Source of the DNA: Sinomonas cyclohexanicum
GTDB lineage: Bacteria; Actinomycetota; Actinomycetes; Actinomycetales; Micrococcaceae
Length of the DNA stretch: 64,000 nt
Reading direction: 5' to 3'
Assembly (NCBI RefSeq): GCF_020886775.1
Contig: NZ_AP024525.1
Location: forward strand, 4,154,001-4,218,000
Shown: positions 9,786 to 17,944 of the stretch, piece after piece
How the letters are laid out: each line of letters starts with the position of its first letter
Numbering within the stretch: the first letter of the stretch is position 1
Program-made: the position numbers and the translations under genes
The notes under the pieces: model-generated
Database searches by the model: none
What the model saw: only the letters and a program-made list of their open reading frames with translations
Told to the model about the DNA's origin: nothing

Positions 9786-10459
9786 AAGTTCAACTGCTCG
9801 CCGACGCCCTCAGGTGCGACCAGCGGAACATCATCCCGCATCGGGCTGTCATCTATGAACGGCGACGACGGTAGCTCGGACAGCATGTCCAGAAAGTCTG
9901 GAAGGCCCGCCCGAACGCCTCTCATATGTCGTCTCGCCCAATCGACCAGCTCCGCCTGCCGGGCCGCGAACTCGTCCACCTGAGCCCATTCATCGTCTCC
10001 CAGCGGTCCGCAGTAGAAGGCCTCCCAAGGGGAGTCCTTCCCTCCCCGTGCCGCGAGAGAGACAACCATGCTGTCGCCGACAGGCTCCATATCAGCCCCC
10101 GCCCGGGCGGAGAGAACCGAAACTGCCCACTGCCATAGCTGCTGCCGCGTTCGGCCCCGTGCCTCGTTATGGTCGACATTAAGGCCCTTCCAGAGCGATT
10201 CCTCGAACTGGCTCACCCCATCCGGGTCTGGGTCACTGGCCAGACCGATCAGACGGACATGAACATAAGCATGCGACTTTGCCCGCCGTTGTCCCTGAAG
10301 AGCGTGCAGGACGCCCTCAAGAATCGAGGACTTCCCTGCGCCGTTAGGGCCAAAGAAGGTGAAGATACCCCCGTCTATTGGGAGGTGGATCTGTTCCAAT
10401 GGCCGCGGACCGAAGAGGCTGACTCCGATGACCTCGTACCCACTTGAGCCAATGCCCAA
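9782..10459 (-). pseudogene. OLD-like ATPase, N-terminal half (gene split by IS1380)
   Basis: The first 226 codons of the interrupted gene. It starts at TTG 10459; the only in-frame alternative upstream is blocked by a TGA, and GAGGGGG lies six bases before the TTG. Walker A is FFGPNGAGKSS with K43, placed as in SMC/OLD-type ATPases (AAA_21/AAA_15). A long charged insert follows up to the break. Joined to the other half, the protein would be 683 aa with ATPase and TOPRIM domains in OLD order. As written, the frame runs on into the IS to 9677, so a truncated 260-aa product could be made. The original function was probably phage defence or DNA repair; this is inferred. Confidence 0.8.
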
Positions 10460-10537
10460 TGATCCCCCTCAATCCAAGTCGGAACAGCACTGTGAACCTA
10501 TCCCAAGCTAGCTGACAGTCCCCACCGGGACCTCGCG

Positions 10538-11119
10538 CTAACGCCCGGCCTGTCTTGAGAGGTGCCGGTAGATGGTGGGGCGTGTCACTCCGAACTCGGC
10601 GGCGATCTCCGCCACTGTGTGGGAGCGCTTCCCGTCGGGCCCGACCTCCTCGTACATCTCGCGCGCCAGCCGAACCTGCCGAGGCCCGAGCTTGGGCTTC
10701 TGCCCACCGGTGCGGCCACGGGCCCTTGCAGCGGCGAGCCCGTCGCGGGTCCGTTCGGACATCAGGGCGTGCTCGAACTCGGCGATCGCGCCGAGGATGT
10801 GGAAGAACATCTTCCCCACTGGGGTCGAGGTGTCGATGCCCTGGTCTAGGACCACGAGGTCCACGCCCTTGGCCTCGAGCTGCTTGGAGACGTCGATCAG
10901 GTTCTCCAGCGACCGACCGAGCCGGTCGAGCTTGGTCACCACCAGCTGGTCCCCGGCCCGGTTGGCCGACAGCAGTGCCTTCTCCAGTCCGGGTCGGGCG
11001 GCGAGCTTCCCGGAGGCCGAATCGACAAAGATCTGGTCACAGCCGGCCGCGGCGAGGGCGTCCCGCTGCGCCTCGACGTGCTGGTCCCTCGTCGAGACCC
11101 TCCCGTACCCTACACGCAT
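10538..11119 (-). CDS. serine recombinase (resolvase/invertase), outside the transposon
   Basis: A 193-aa small serine recombinase. The N-terminal catalytic domain starts MRVGYGRVSTRDQ with the nucleophile S9. Arg-rich family motifs follow: TKLDRLGRS around residue 67, and the E-helix. The C-terminal helix-turn-helix reads HTVAEIAAEFGVTRPTIY (about 167-184). Length and layout fit Tn3-type resolvases and Pin-like invertases. It lies just outside the left end of the Tn402-like transposon, so it belongs to an older element or island. Its upstream region, where a res site should be, was the transposon target. Confidence 0.9.
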   Translation of the reverse strand: MRVGYGRVSTRDQHVEAQRDALAAAGCDQIFVDSASGKLAARPGLEKALLSANRAGDQLVVTKLDRLGRSLENLIDVSKQLEAKGVDLVVLDQGIDTSTPVGKMFFHILGAIAEFEHALMSERTRDGLAAARARGRTGGQKPKLGPRQVRLAREMYEEVGPDGKRSHTVAEIAAEFGVTRPTIYRHLSRQAGR

Positions 11120-11210
11120 GCCGAGACCGTATCAGAAACAGGGGATGGCATGGCATAGGCGCGTACACGACAAGCTATACAAACTGAACCCTGGAGATCC
11201 GCGGCACCTC
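11120..11210. promoter_or_regulatory. probable res/promoter region of the serine recombinase, cut by the transposon
   Basis: 91 bp between the recombinase ATG and the transposon end. Serine resolvases normally recombine at a res region directly upstream of their own gene. The stretch is more AT-rich than its surroundings, with short symmetric elements such as GTACACGACAAGCTATAC (11163-11180). Individual binding sites cannot be assigned by eye. Confidence 0.4.
11206..11210. repeat. left 5-bp target-site duplication of the transposon (ACCTC)
   Basis: ACCTC directly abuts the TGTCA end at 11211 and recurs at 32617-32621 next to the other end. Five bases is the duplication length made by Tn402/Tn5053-type transposition. 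Confidence 0.9.
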
Positions 11211-11236
11211 TGTCAGATTTCGAAGTCGTCTGCACA
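11211..11236 (+). repeat. left terminal inverted repeat of the transposon
   Basis: 26 bp starting TGTCA and ending TTCGAAGTCGTCTGCACA. It pairs with 32591-32616; only positions 6-8 differ. Confidence 0.92.
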
Positions 11237-11240
11237 AGTG

Positions 11241-11258
11241 ATCGAAGTCCAGTGCACA
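11241..11258 (+). repeat. second TniA-type repeat inside the left end
   Basis: ATCGAAGTCCAGTGCACA is a diverged copy of the terminal TTCGAAGTCGTCTGCACA. Tn5053-family ends carry several such transposase-binding repeats. Confidence 0.6.
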
Positions 11259-11607
11259 GCTTCTTGGATCGCAGAGCGAAATGAGTCTGTCAACCCGAAA
11301 CAGGACCACGATGACGGCCTGATTCAGGACCACTCGGGAGCTTCGCGGTGACTCGGACGTGCACTCGTCGTACGCTCACGCGGGCATCTCACCCTGCCGG
11401 GTAATCGCATCTCCCACCTTCCCATTCCTCTGGCCCGCGGTTGGAATCTGCCGCGAGTATGTTGGCTGGCCTTCCAGCGTGCGATCGAGCAAGGGTGACG
11501 GCCCCTGAGCGCGACAAGCGATGGAGGGCGGCCTGATCGAGACGAGGAGAGCGCCGCGGCAGTCTTTTGTCAGAAGAGATAGAAGAGGTGAGATCCCAGA
11601 AAGCGCG
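11259..11607. other. gene-free left-end region of the transposon
   Basis: About 350 bp between the end repeats and the bacteriocin control region. No convincing gene was found on either strand. Confidence 0.4.
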
Positions 11608-11623
11608 GTAACCATATCGTTAC
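11608..11623 (+). promoter_or_regulatory. palindrome upstream of the bacteriocin gene
   Basis: GTAACCATATCGTTAC: arms GTAAC and GTTAC around six bases, 100 bp before the bacteriocin start. It could be an operator or part of the promoter; no regulator gene is linked. A small hairpin CCCCTCTTGGGG follows in the presumed leader. Confidence 0.35.
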
Positions 11624-11724
11624 TCTTTCTGGATGCTCCTGAATTCAGTCAGGCTGTTAGGCTCCCCTCTTGGGGGGCTGAAAATAACATCACCTCCCAC
11701 TCGCACGCTGTTTGGAAGGTGAAA

Positions 11725-12015
11725 ATGAACATCAAACGAACAATTGCTGCCCTTGCTCTCACAGGAGCTCTTTCTGGAGTCGCCGGCGCAGCTGTGGCCG
11801 ACACTCAGTACCCGGCTGAGGGCGGCCAGTGGAACTATGGCTTCACGGGCGTCGACATCTATTCCGACTACCTCGCCTACCGCTGCCACGGGTCCTCCGT
11901 CATGAACGACTGGGGGTACAACAGCAGCATCAACGTTGCCTCGGGCTACTGGTCCAACGCACGGCTCGGAGCAACGCCCTGGACCCACAACTCCTACTAC
12001 TACCGGGTCTGTTAG
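11725..12015 (+). CDS. lactococcin 972 family bacteriocin precursor
   Basis: A 96-aa precursor. The ATG at 11725 follows GGAAGG and starts a clean Sec signal peptide (MNIKRT, hydrophobic core, cleavage near AVA at about residue 28). The mature part is Tyr/Trp/Ser/Asn-rich: WNYGFTGVDIYSDYLAYRCHG, SSVMNDWGYNSS and a YYYRVC end, the typical lactococcin-972 pattern. Lactococcin 972 binds lipid II and blocks septum formation in relatives. The next two genes are the family's usual partners, which strongly supports the call. The leader region is AT-richer than the flanking backbone. Confidence 0.88.
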   Translation: MNIKRTIAALALTGALSGVAGAAVADTQYPAEGGQWNYGFTGVDIYSDYLAYRCHGSSVMNDWGYNSSINVASGYWSNARLGATPWTHNSYYYRVC

Positions 12016-12169
12016 TCGAGCCTGAGGCTAGGTGCCGGTGTCTGGCGGGGGATGCCAGATGCCGGCACCGCACCACTCGACCACCAACAGAAGAACCTTT
12101 ACTGTCATGCAGGCCACGAAAGTGGTGCAAGTCGAGTAGGGACGATTTTGCAAGAAGGGCCTCTGCACA

Positions 12170-14170
12170 GTGCTGAAAGCATTGATACGAACCACGTCAT
12201 TTGGCATTGCCATTTTCCTTTCGGTCCTATCAGCGATCTACATCATGACCGAAGAGGATGCCTTCCCGGCGAAGGCGGAATTTTCAGCGAGTATCGACCT
12301 ATCCAGATCTCAGCTGTCAAAGAATGAACTCATATCCGAACTGGGCGACGCCGCGGATTCCAGCGGGGTGAAGTTGGCCCGCGTGATTGCCGACCCACAA
12401 GACTTCTTCCACTCACGGTCTTTGTACTTCTTCGGGTCATCCGCCCCCGCGGCCCCGCAGGACCTTTCTTGGTTCAAGGTCGGGATGCGCGGGCAGGCTC
12501 GCTCAGCTGCCGACATCGGTACGGCCTCCCTCTCCGGCGCCTACGTAGGATCTGGGCCTGTGGCAGCACAGGCTGCCTTCGACCGATGGCTCACAGACCA
12601 CGGCATGCAGCACACCGTCACCCGCAAGAGCAGCCAACAGGTCCTGCAGCAGTCCCTGGTTACCACTGGCGCCTGGCTGGCCTTCCTGACATGCACGATC
12701 CTGCTCGTGGCGCTCGTCATAGGCTGGTACGTCCTGCGTGCAAAGGCCCGCACTCTGAAGATACTCGGGGGTGCGCCTGCGCACCGGATCCTCATCGAGG
12801 ATCTCGTATCCCTTGCCGGTGTGACCCTTCCGGGCGCCCTGCTCGGAGTAGCCGGTGCGTGCATCGTTGTGGCCGCGATGGGCCGTGCAGGCTATCTGCC
12901 AGCATTCATAGTCACGGCCCTTGTGTTCTTGTCCTGCTGCGGAGCGCTGCTTGTTGTCTGCGCGCTTTTGGTCACAGCATTCACCTGGCCCGCGGTGGCC
13001 GCTATCGCAGGCAGGGAGCCGCCCGAGCGGCACTTCACCGCCCTCAGCGAAATTCTCAAGGTCGCCGCATTGATCGTTGTAGCCGCTGTCCTGCCCGTCG
13101 TGGGTGCATCAATTGCTGAGGCCACACGCAGCGCGTCCGACAGTGCCCAGTGGTCCGCACTGTCGGATCAGGTGACGATTCGGGCCGGCTTCCGATCCGA
13201 TGCCGAATTCGTCCGGAGCCAAGCCTCGATGACCGAGATGGCAAACGCTGCGGCCGCCGAAGGACACCTCGCTTTCGCCTACGCAGTCCCAGGGGACCGG
13301 ATCGTCCGCGGGGGTGGAAACCCAGGTGATCTGGGGGGCCACGACGGTTTCGCCATGGTCGACCAGCACTATCTCGAGAAGATGTCAGGCGCTGCTCAGT
13401 TTCACCCGTCAGCGGCAAACCCGCTCGGCTCCTCCGCCCGGCCCACCGACCTCCAGGCCCTTCCCCCCGCGTTCAAGAGCTACATCGCCGATCAGTACCC
13501 CCTCATCAGCGCCGGACACGTGGCCCTGGATGCAGCGGCCGCGGGCGTCAAGCTCTACAGCTACACCGGGACGAATGCACTTCCAGTACTGGGCGCTGTG
13601 CCTGGCGATCTTCTCCGACTCCACAGGCCACTGGTCCTCGTCGTCGATGATCCTGCAAAGGCCTTCAACTCCGAGACCGTCGCCTCTTTCCTCACCACCG
13701 GGAACCTCAGCTTCGATGATGCCTCCTGGGTACACGGCTATCTCACCGCGCACGAACTCGGAGGCAAGATCCTCTCCGTTGACACGATCTCGGACGCCGC
13801 GCTGTACAACAGCCAGCTCCAGAACCAGTCGGCGTGGATGAAGGGACTCTCGCTCACCCTTGTCCTGCTCGCCTTGGCGATGAGCACCGCCGTCTCGGCA
13901 TGGATCCACGCGCTGTCGGCAAGACGCAGGAACTTTGTTGCCCGCACAAGCGGCTGGTCGTGGGCAAGAGTCCTCGCCCGACGCCTCGGCTGGGAATGCC
14001 TGATCTCGGTGGCCCTCGGCTCTGCAGTCTTCGCGGCCCTGAACGGGGGCGCGCGCGGCGAGGCCTGGTGGGCGTTTGCGGCAGCTCCCATCTACATCCT
14101 TGCCAGTGCCGCCTTCCACCTCTCCTCGACGAAGACCGTGTTTGCCGGCACCCTCGAACGCCACGCCTGA
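12170..14170 (+). CDS. lactococcin-972-associated integral membrane protein (putative immunity)
   Basis: A 666-aa membrane protein starting at a GTG. A signal-anchor-like helix (residues 5-25) is followed by an extracytoplasmic domain (about 35-155). Three to four helices lie at about 160-300, a second external domain at about 315-565, and the last helices at about 570-655. This FtsX/MacB-like layout matches the bacteriocin-associated integral membrane family (bact_immun_7tm), always found beside lactococcin-972 genes and presumed to give immunity or export. It lies 154 bp after the bacteriocin and 24 bp before the ABC ATPase, so the three probably form one operon. Confidence 0.85.
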   Translation: MLKALIRTTSFGIAIFLSVLSAIYIMTEEDAFPAKAEFSASIDLSRSQLSKNELISELGDAADSSGVKLARVIADPQDFFHSRSLYFFGSSAPAAPQDLSWFKVGMRGQARSAADIGTASLSGAYVGSGPVAAQAAFDRWLTDHGMQHTVTRKSSQQVLQQSLVTTGAWLAFLTCTILLVALVIGWYVLRAKARTLKILGGAPAHRILIEDLVSLAGVTLPGALLGVAGACIVVAAMGRAGYLPAFIVTALVFLSCCGALLVVCALLVTAFTWPAVAAIAGREPPERHFTALSEILKVAALIVVAAVLPVVGASIAEATRSASDSAQWSALSDQVTIRAGFRSDAEFVRSQASMTEMANAAAAEGHLAFAYAVPGDRIVRGGGNPGDLGGHDGFAMVDQHYLEKMSGAAQFHPSAANPLGSSARPTDLQALPPAFKSYIADQYPLISAGHVALDAAAAGVKLYSYTGTNALPVLGAVPGDLLRLHRPLVLVVDDPAKAFNSETVASFLTTGNLSFDDASWVHGYLTAHELGGKILSVDTISDAALYNSQLQNQSAWMKGLSLTLVLLALAMSTAVSAWIHALSARRRNFVARTSGWSWARVLARRLGWECLISVALGSAVFAALNGGARGEAWWAFAAAPIYILASAAFHLSSTKTVFAGTLERHA

Positions 14171-14194
14171 CCACTCGCGAATGAAAGGACCCCG

Positions 14195-14863
14195 ATGGAT
14201 ATTCATGCTGACCGTGTCGGGATCACGATCGACCACCGTTCTGTCATCAAAGACCAGACCGTGCATGCAAGAGCCGGTGAAGCTCTCGCCCTTGTCGGAC
14301 CAAGCGGAAGCGGGAAGACGACCCTCCTCAACGTCATGGGTCTCCTCCGAAAGCCTGAATTCGGCAGTGTCACCGTCGGCGACGCTGACACTGCCCGGTG
14401 GAAAGACGGGCAGCGCAGGCGGTTCTGGCAGCGGCACGCCGCATTCATATTCCAGGACTATGGGCTCATCGACGAGGAGTCTGTCGGGTACAACGTTGCG
14501 CTTTCCGCTCTGGCCCCGTTCACCCATCGCGCGCGAAAGCACGAATGGGCAGTCTCTGCGGCACTGGAGCGCGTTGGGCTGGACGGCCGCGCGCGTGAGA
14601 AGGTGTCACGCCTCAGCGGAGGAGAAAAGCAGCGGGTAGGCCTAGCCAGGGCGATCTTCCGAGGAGCCGACGTGATCCTCGCAGACGAACCCACCGCTTC
14701 ACTCGACGCGGCGAACAGGGAACTCGTCACCACGTTCCTCCTAGCCGAGGCATCCCGAGGAGCGACCGTCGTCATCGCAACCCACGACGAGGATCTCGTC
14801 TCCAACTGCCACCGAATCCACCATCTAGGAGCCCGAAAGGCTGACAATCAGCGAGTTCACTAA
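14195..14863 (+). CDS. bacteriocin-export ABC transporter ATPase, lactococcin 972 group
   Basis: A 222-aa ATPase of the MacB/LolD size class. Walker A is GPSGSGKTT with K41, the Q-loop lies in FIFQDYGLI, the signature is LSGGEKQR, Walker B is VILADEPT, and the H-loop is IATHDE. It shares the operon with the permease-like protein 24 bp upstream and should energise it. The pair would export the bacteriocin or remove it from the membrane. Ribosome site AAAGGA lies before the ATG. Confidence 0.88.
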   Translation: MDIHADRVGITIDHRSVIKDQTVHARAGEALALVGPSGSGKTTLLNVMGLLRKPEFGSVTVGDADTARWKDGQRRRFWQRHAAFIFQDYGLIDEESVGYNVALSALAPFTHRARKHEWAVSAALERVGLDGRAREKVSRLSGGEKQRVGLARAIFRGADVILADEPTASLDAANRELVTTFLLAEASRGATVVIATHDEDLVSNCHRIHHLGARKADNQRVH

Positions 14864-14913
14864 ACGGGGCGGGAGCGCGATACGGAACTACATGGCGTCG
14901 ATCCACCGCACAT

Positions 14914-14938
14914 CAGCAACCGGCCGGGCCGGTTGCTG
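14914..14938 (+). terminator. hairpin after the bacteriocin operon
   Basis: CAGCAACCGG (14914-14923) pairs perfectly with CCGGTTGCTG (14929-14938) over a 5-base loop, 50 bp after the ATPase stop. It has no T-run, so termination is likely but not certain. Confidence 0.55.
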
Positions 14939-15250
14939 GACTCCTGCGTGGTAGGGACGCATCGCGAGCAAGACGGGGACGAGGACGGCAGCTTCGCCTT
15001 GAGCATGTCAGGACGAAGCTTTCTCGTGTACAGCGACAACCGACGGGCTAGAGAAGGGCCGTCCATACGCCCAACTGATTCATGCGGTCTCGAAGCTCCG
15101 GTTGCCCTTGCCGATCAGAAGGAGTCCAAACAGCAGCGGCACCGCAAATGCGACCGATTTGGGGCTTCGCGGATACGGCGCGGTCACCCAGCGGCGAGGG
15201 CTGCGCGGTGAGTGATCGCTCAGTGGGCGTGGCACCGGATCTGACTCCAC
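14939..15250. other. gene-free gap before the IS21-family element
   Basis: About 310 bp with no recognisable gene on either strand. The left boundary of the IS lies somewhere in or just after it. Confidence 0.4.
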
Positions 15251-15281
15251 TGTTGCCCGGACTCTGACTCGGCTGGGGCTT

Positions 15282-16082
15282 TCAGCTGTGGAGGCGGGTG
15301 TGGTTGAGGCGGTAGGAGTCGGTGCCTGTCTGGATGATGGTGCCGTTGAAGGTGAGGCGGTCGACGATGGCGGCGCAGAGGCGGGGGTCGGTGAAGGTCT
15401 TGGTCCAGCCGCTGAAGGCCTCGTTGGAGCCGATGGCGACGGAGGCCTTCTCCTCCCGCTCGGTGAGGACCTGGAAGAGGAGTTCGGCGCCGTGGCGGTC
15501 GAGTTCCATGTAGCCGAGCTCGTCGATGACGAGGAGGTCGGCGCGGCCGTAGCGGGCGATGGTGCGGGCGAGCTGCTTCTCGTCGGCCGCCTCGACGAGC
15601 TCGTTCACGAGCTTGGTCGCGAGCGTGTACTTGACCCTGAAGCCCTTCTCGGCCGCGGCGGTGCCGAGGGCGATGAGCAGGTGGGACTTGCCGGTCCCGG
15701 AGTCTCCGATGAGGCAGAGCGGGTCGCCGCGACGGATCCAGTCGGCCTGGGCCAGGGTGTGGACCAGGGCGGGGTTGACGTTCGGGTTGGCCTCGAAGTC
15801 GAAGTCCCCAAGCCACTTCTGCCGCGGGAACCCGGCGCCCCGGACCCTGCGCTCGACGGAGCGGCGGTCGCGGTCGTCGCACTCGGCAAGGAGCAGCTCG
15901 GCGAGGAAGCCGGCATAGGAGAGCTGCTCGCGCTCGGCGACCTTGACCGCCTCCTCCATGACCGCGCGCATGGTGGGCAGGCGGAGGCGGCGGCAGGCCT
16001 GGTCCACCGCGGCCTGGGCCGCTTCCTCGGTCATGCTCCGCTGCCTGCGCAGGCTCGCGGTGACCTTCGTCGTGGTGGTCAT
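15282..16082 (-). CDS. istB: IS21-family helper ATPase IstB
   Basis: A 266-aa AAA+ ATPase of the DnaC/IstB type. An N-terminal helical domain (1-90) is followed by Walker A GDSGTGKSH and Walker B LLVIDELGY. The ATG overlaps the istA stop (ATGA at 16079-16082), giving coupled translation. IstB assists the IstA transposase in target selection. The length is normal and no lesion was seen. Confidence 0.93.
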   Translation of the reverse strand: MTTTTKVTASLRRQRSMTEEAAQAAVDQACRRLRLPTMRAVMEEAVKVAEREQLSYAGFLAELLLAECDDRDRRSVERRVRGAGFPRQKWLGDFDFEANPNVNPALVHTLAQADWIRRGDPLCLIGDSGTGKSHLLIALGTAAAEKGFRVKYTLATKLVNELVEAADEKQLARTIARYGRADLLVIDELGYMELDRHGAELLFQVLTEREEKASVAIGSNEAFSGWTKTFTDPRLCAAIVDRLTFNGTIIQTGTDSYRLNHTRLHS

Positions 16083-17749
16083 GATGCGCCCGTCCCTTCC
16101 CGGTCAGCGGTCGCGGCCCCGTCGGTGGCGGGGCGTCGTTGGAGGAGCTCGTCGTAGGCGGCCAAGCTCGGCAGCGGCCGCGTGTCCGCCGGGAGGCCGG
16201 CGATGACCGCTGCCGGGTCGGCGAGGCGGCGCTGGGTCAGGCTGACAACGCGATGCCCGCGGCGGTCGTCGTGGTCGTCGTGATGACGGCCCGAGCCGGG
16301 CCCACCGGAGTGGAGGCGGGCCTCGACCGCGACCACGTCCGGGGAGACCGCCCCGACCGACAGGGCCGCCTCGATGCCGGCGATGACGTCCTGGTCCTGC
16401 ATGCTCCGGTGCAGCAGGAGGACCTCGATCAGCGCCCTGGTCCCCGCGGCGTCGCCCTCGACCCTGCGGGCCTGCTGCCAGAACGCCTCATGCGCCGCCG
16501 TGAACGCACCGGCGGCCCGGGCCTGGGCGAGGGCGGTGGAGCCGGGGAGGGCGCCGGGCTTGGTCTGCAGGACCTCGAGGTAGTGGTCCAGGACGATAGA
16601 GGAGCCGCCCCTGGCCGAGACGCGCCCGTGCCGGGCCACCACGGCCCGGCCGTCGAACACGACCACCTCCGAGGCCCGCAGCGAGACCCGCACCCGGTGG
16701 CCGATGAGCCGGGCCGGGACGGAGTACTTCGCCATCCGCACCGTGATCAACGCGGAGCGGTCCACCCGCGGGTGCAGCACCAGGCCCGGGTCGAACCGCT
16801 CGGCCGGCAGCGGGGCCAGAAGGGGCTGCTCGGTCTTGAAGTCGTCGGCGACGGTGCGGATCCTGGTCCCGACCCGGCGGCCTAGGTCGCGGGCCTCCCA
16901 TTCCCTGATGCGCCCGTTCAGCTCGTCGAGCGACTCCACGACGGGCATCGGGGTGAGCCAGGTGCGCCGGAACCGGCCGACCTCGCCCTCGACGCCGCCC
17001 TTCTCGTGCGCCCCGGCGATGCCGGGCTGGCAGTAGAACGCGTCGAAGCCGTAGTGGGACCGGAAGAGGACCCAGCGCTCGTTCTCCTCGCGCTGGCGGT
17101 TGCACCCGTAGACCACCGCGCTGACCGCCGCGGTGAGGTTGTCGTAGCGGATATGCCGGGCAGGGACGCCGCCGAACTCCTCGAACGCCTCGATGTGGCC
17201 CTCGAGGAAGGCCTCCTGCGCCTGCGAGGGGTAGACGCGGTGCACGGCGCGGCCGCTGTGGCTCAGGCGCATGACGAACATGTGGCACTTCGTCTTCACC
17301 CCGCCCAGCACTACCCAGAGCTCGCCGAAGTCCACCTCGGCCTCCACCCCGGGAGCATGCTCCTGCGGGACGAACACCTCCAGCCGGCGTCCTGCGGCCA
17401 GATCGATCTGGGCCCGGCGGAGGCGGACGTAGTCCCGCACCGTCGAATACGACAGGTCCATGGCCCCGTGCTCGTCGGCGAGCCTGGCCAGGATCCTCGT
17501 CGCGGTATGGCGCTGCTTCCGCGGGGCCTCCAGGTCCTCGCGCAGCATCGCGTCGATCGCGTCCTTGAACGGGCCCAGGGCCGGCGAGGCCCGCACCGGC
17601 GTCTTCCGCGGCGGCGGATCCGCCCTCGACAGCGCCGTGCGGACCGTGTCCCGGCCCACCCGGTACTTCCGGGCCAGGGCCCGGATCCCGAGGCCCTCGA
17701 CCCGCTCGTCCCGCCGGATCCGGGCGAACAGCTCCACACGACTTCCCAT
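16079..17749 (-). CDS. istA: IS21-family transposase IstA
   Basis: A 556-aa DDE transposase. ATG 17749 (MGSRVELFARIRRDERVEG) was chosen because it aligns with the usual IstA N-terminus and has GAGGTGG upstream; a GTG at 17758 is possible. An N-terminal helix-turn-helix (GLGIRALARKYRVGRDTVR) is followed by the catalytic core: EAEVDFGELW, RYDNLTAAV, and the Glu in EKGGVEGEVGRFRR. A C-terminal beta-barrel region follows. It is translationally coupled to istB and appears intact. Confidence 0.93.
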   Translation of the reverse strand: MGSRVELFARIRRDERVEGLGIRALARKYRVGRDTVRTALSRADPPPRKTPVRASPALGPFKDAIDAMLREDLEAPRKQRHTATRILARLADEHGAMDLSYSTVRDYVRLRRAQIDLAAGRRLEVFVPQEHAPGVEAEVDFGELWVVLGGVKTKCHMFVMRLSHSGRAVHRVYPSQAQEAFLEGHIEAFEEFGGVPARHIRYDNLTAAVSAVVYGCNRQREENERWVLFRSHYGFDAFYCQPGIAGAHEKGGVEGEVGRFRRTWLTPMPVVESLDELNGRIREWEARDLGRRVGTRIRTVADDFKTEQPLLAPLPAERFDPGLVLHPRVDRSALITVRMAKYSVPARLIGHRVRVSLRASEVVVFDGRAVVARHGRVSARGGSSIVLDHYLEVLQTKPGALPGSTALAQARAAGAFTAAHEAFWQQARRVEGDAAGTRALIEVLLLHRSMQDQDVIAGIEAALSVGAVSPDVVAVEARLHSGGPGSGRHHDDHDDRRGHRVVSLTQRRLADPAAVIAGLPADTRPLPSLAAYDELLQRRPATDGAATADREGTGAS

Positions 17750-17796
17750 CCGAACCACCTCACGTAGGCAAACCCATCGGGCATACCCACCGTCAA

Positions 17797-17866
17797 AGGT
17801 GGTCCTGAATCAAACCGTCACAACACGCCGGTCCGGAGGCAGGTGGTCCTGAATCAAGCCGTCACA
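17797..17866. repeat. direct repeats at the istA end of the IS21 element
   Basis: Two 26-bp copies (17797-17822 and 17841-17866) share AGGTGGTCCTGAATCAA and CCGTCACA, differing at one base. A weaker third copy, CCGGTCCTGAACCAAG, starts at 17867. These fit IstA-binding sites at an IS21 terminus. Confidence 0.7.
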
Positions 17867-17944
17867 CCGGTCCTGAACCAAGCTGCCATAGTCAGCGAAA
17901 TGACCTGTTTCAGACTCCGGACACGGAGCGGCTGACGAATGGCG

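Larger units (their letters stand above)
15251..17868 (-). mobile_element. IS21-family insertion sequence (ends approximate)
   Basis: The core is istA-istB (15282-17758) reading leftward with a 4-bp overlap. Behind istA lie direct repeats of GGTGGTCCTGAATCAA..CCGTCACA, as expected of the multiple transposase sites in IS21 ends. On the istB side TGTTGCCCGGACTCTGA (15251) is a possible end, but it does not mirror the repeats on the other side, and no target duplication was found. The element sits between the bacteriocin module and the immunity genes, inside the larger transposon. Confidence 0.75.

Noticed and set aside
10538-11119. Serine recombinase considered as the resolvase of the Tn402-like element
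   Set aside because: It lies outside the inverted repeats and target duplication; a separate recombinase at 27957-28589 has the tniR position.
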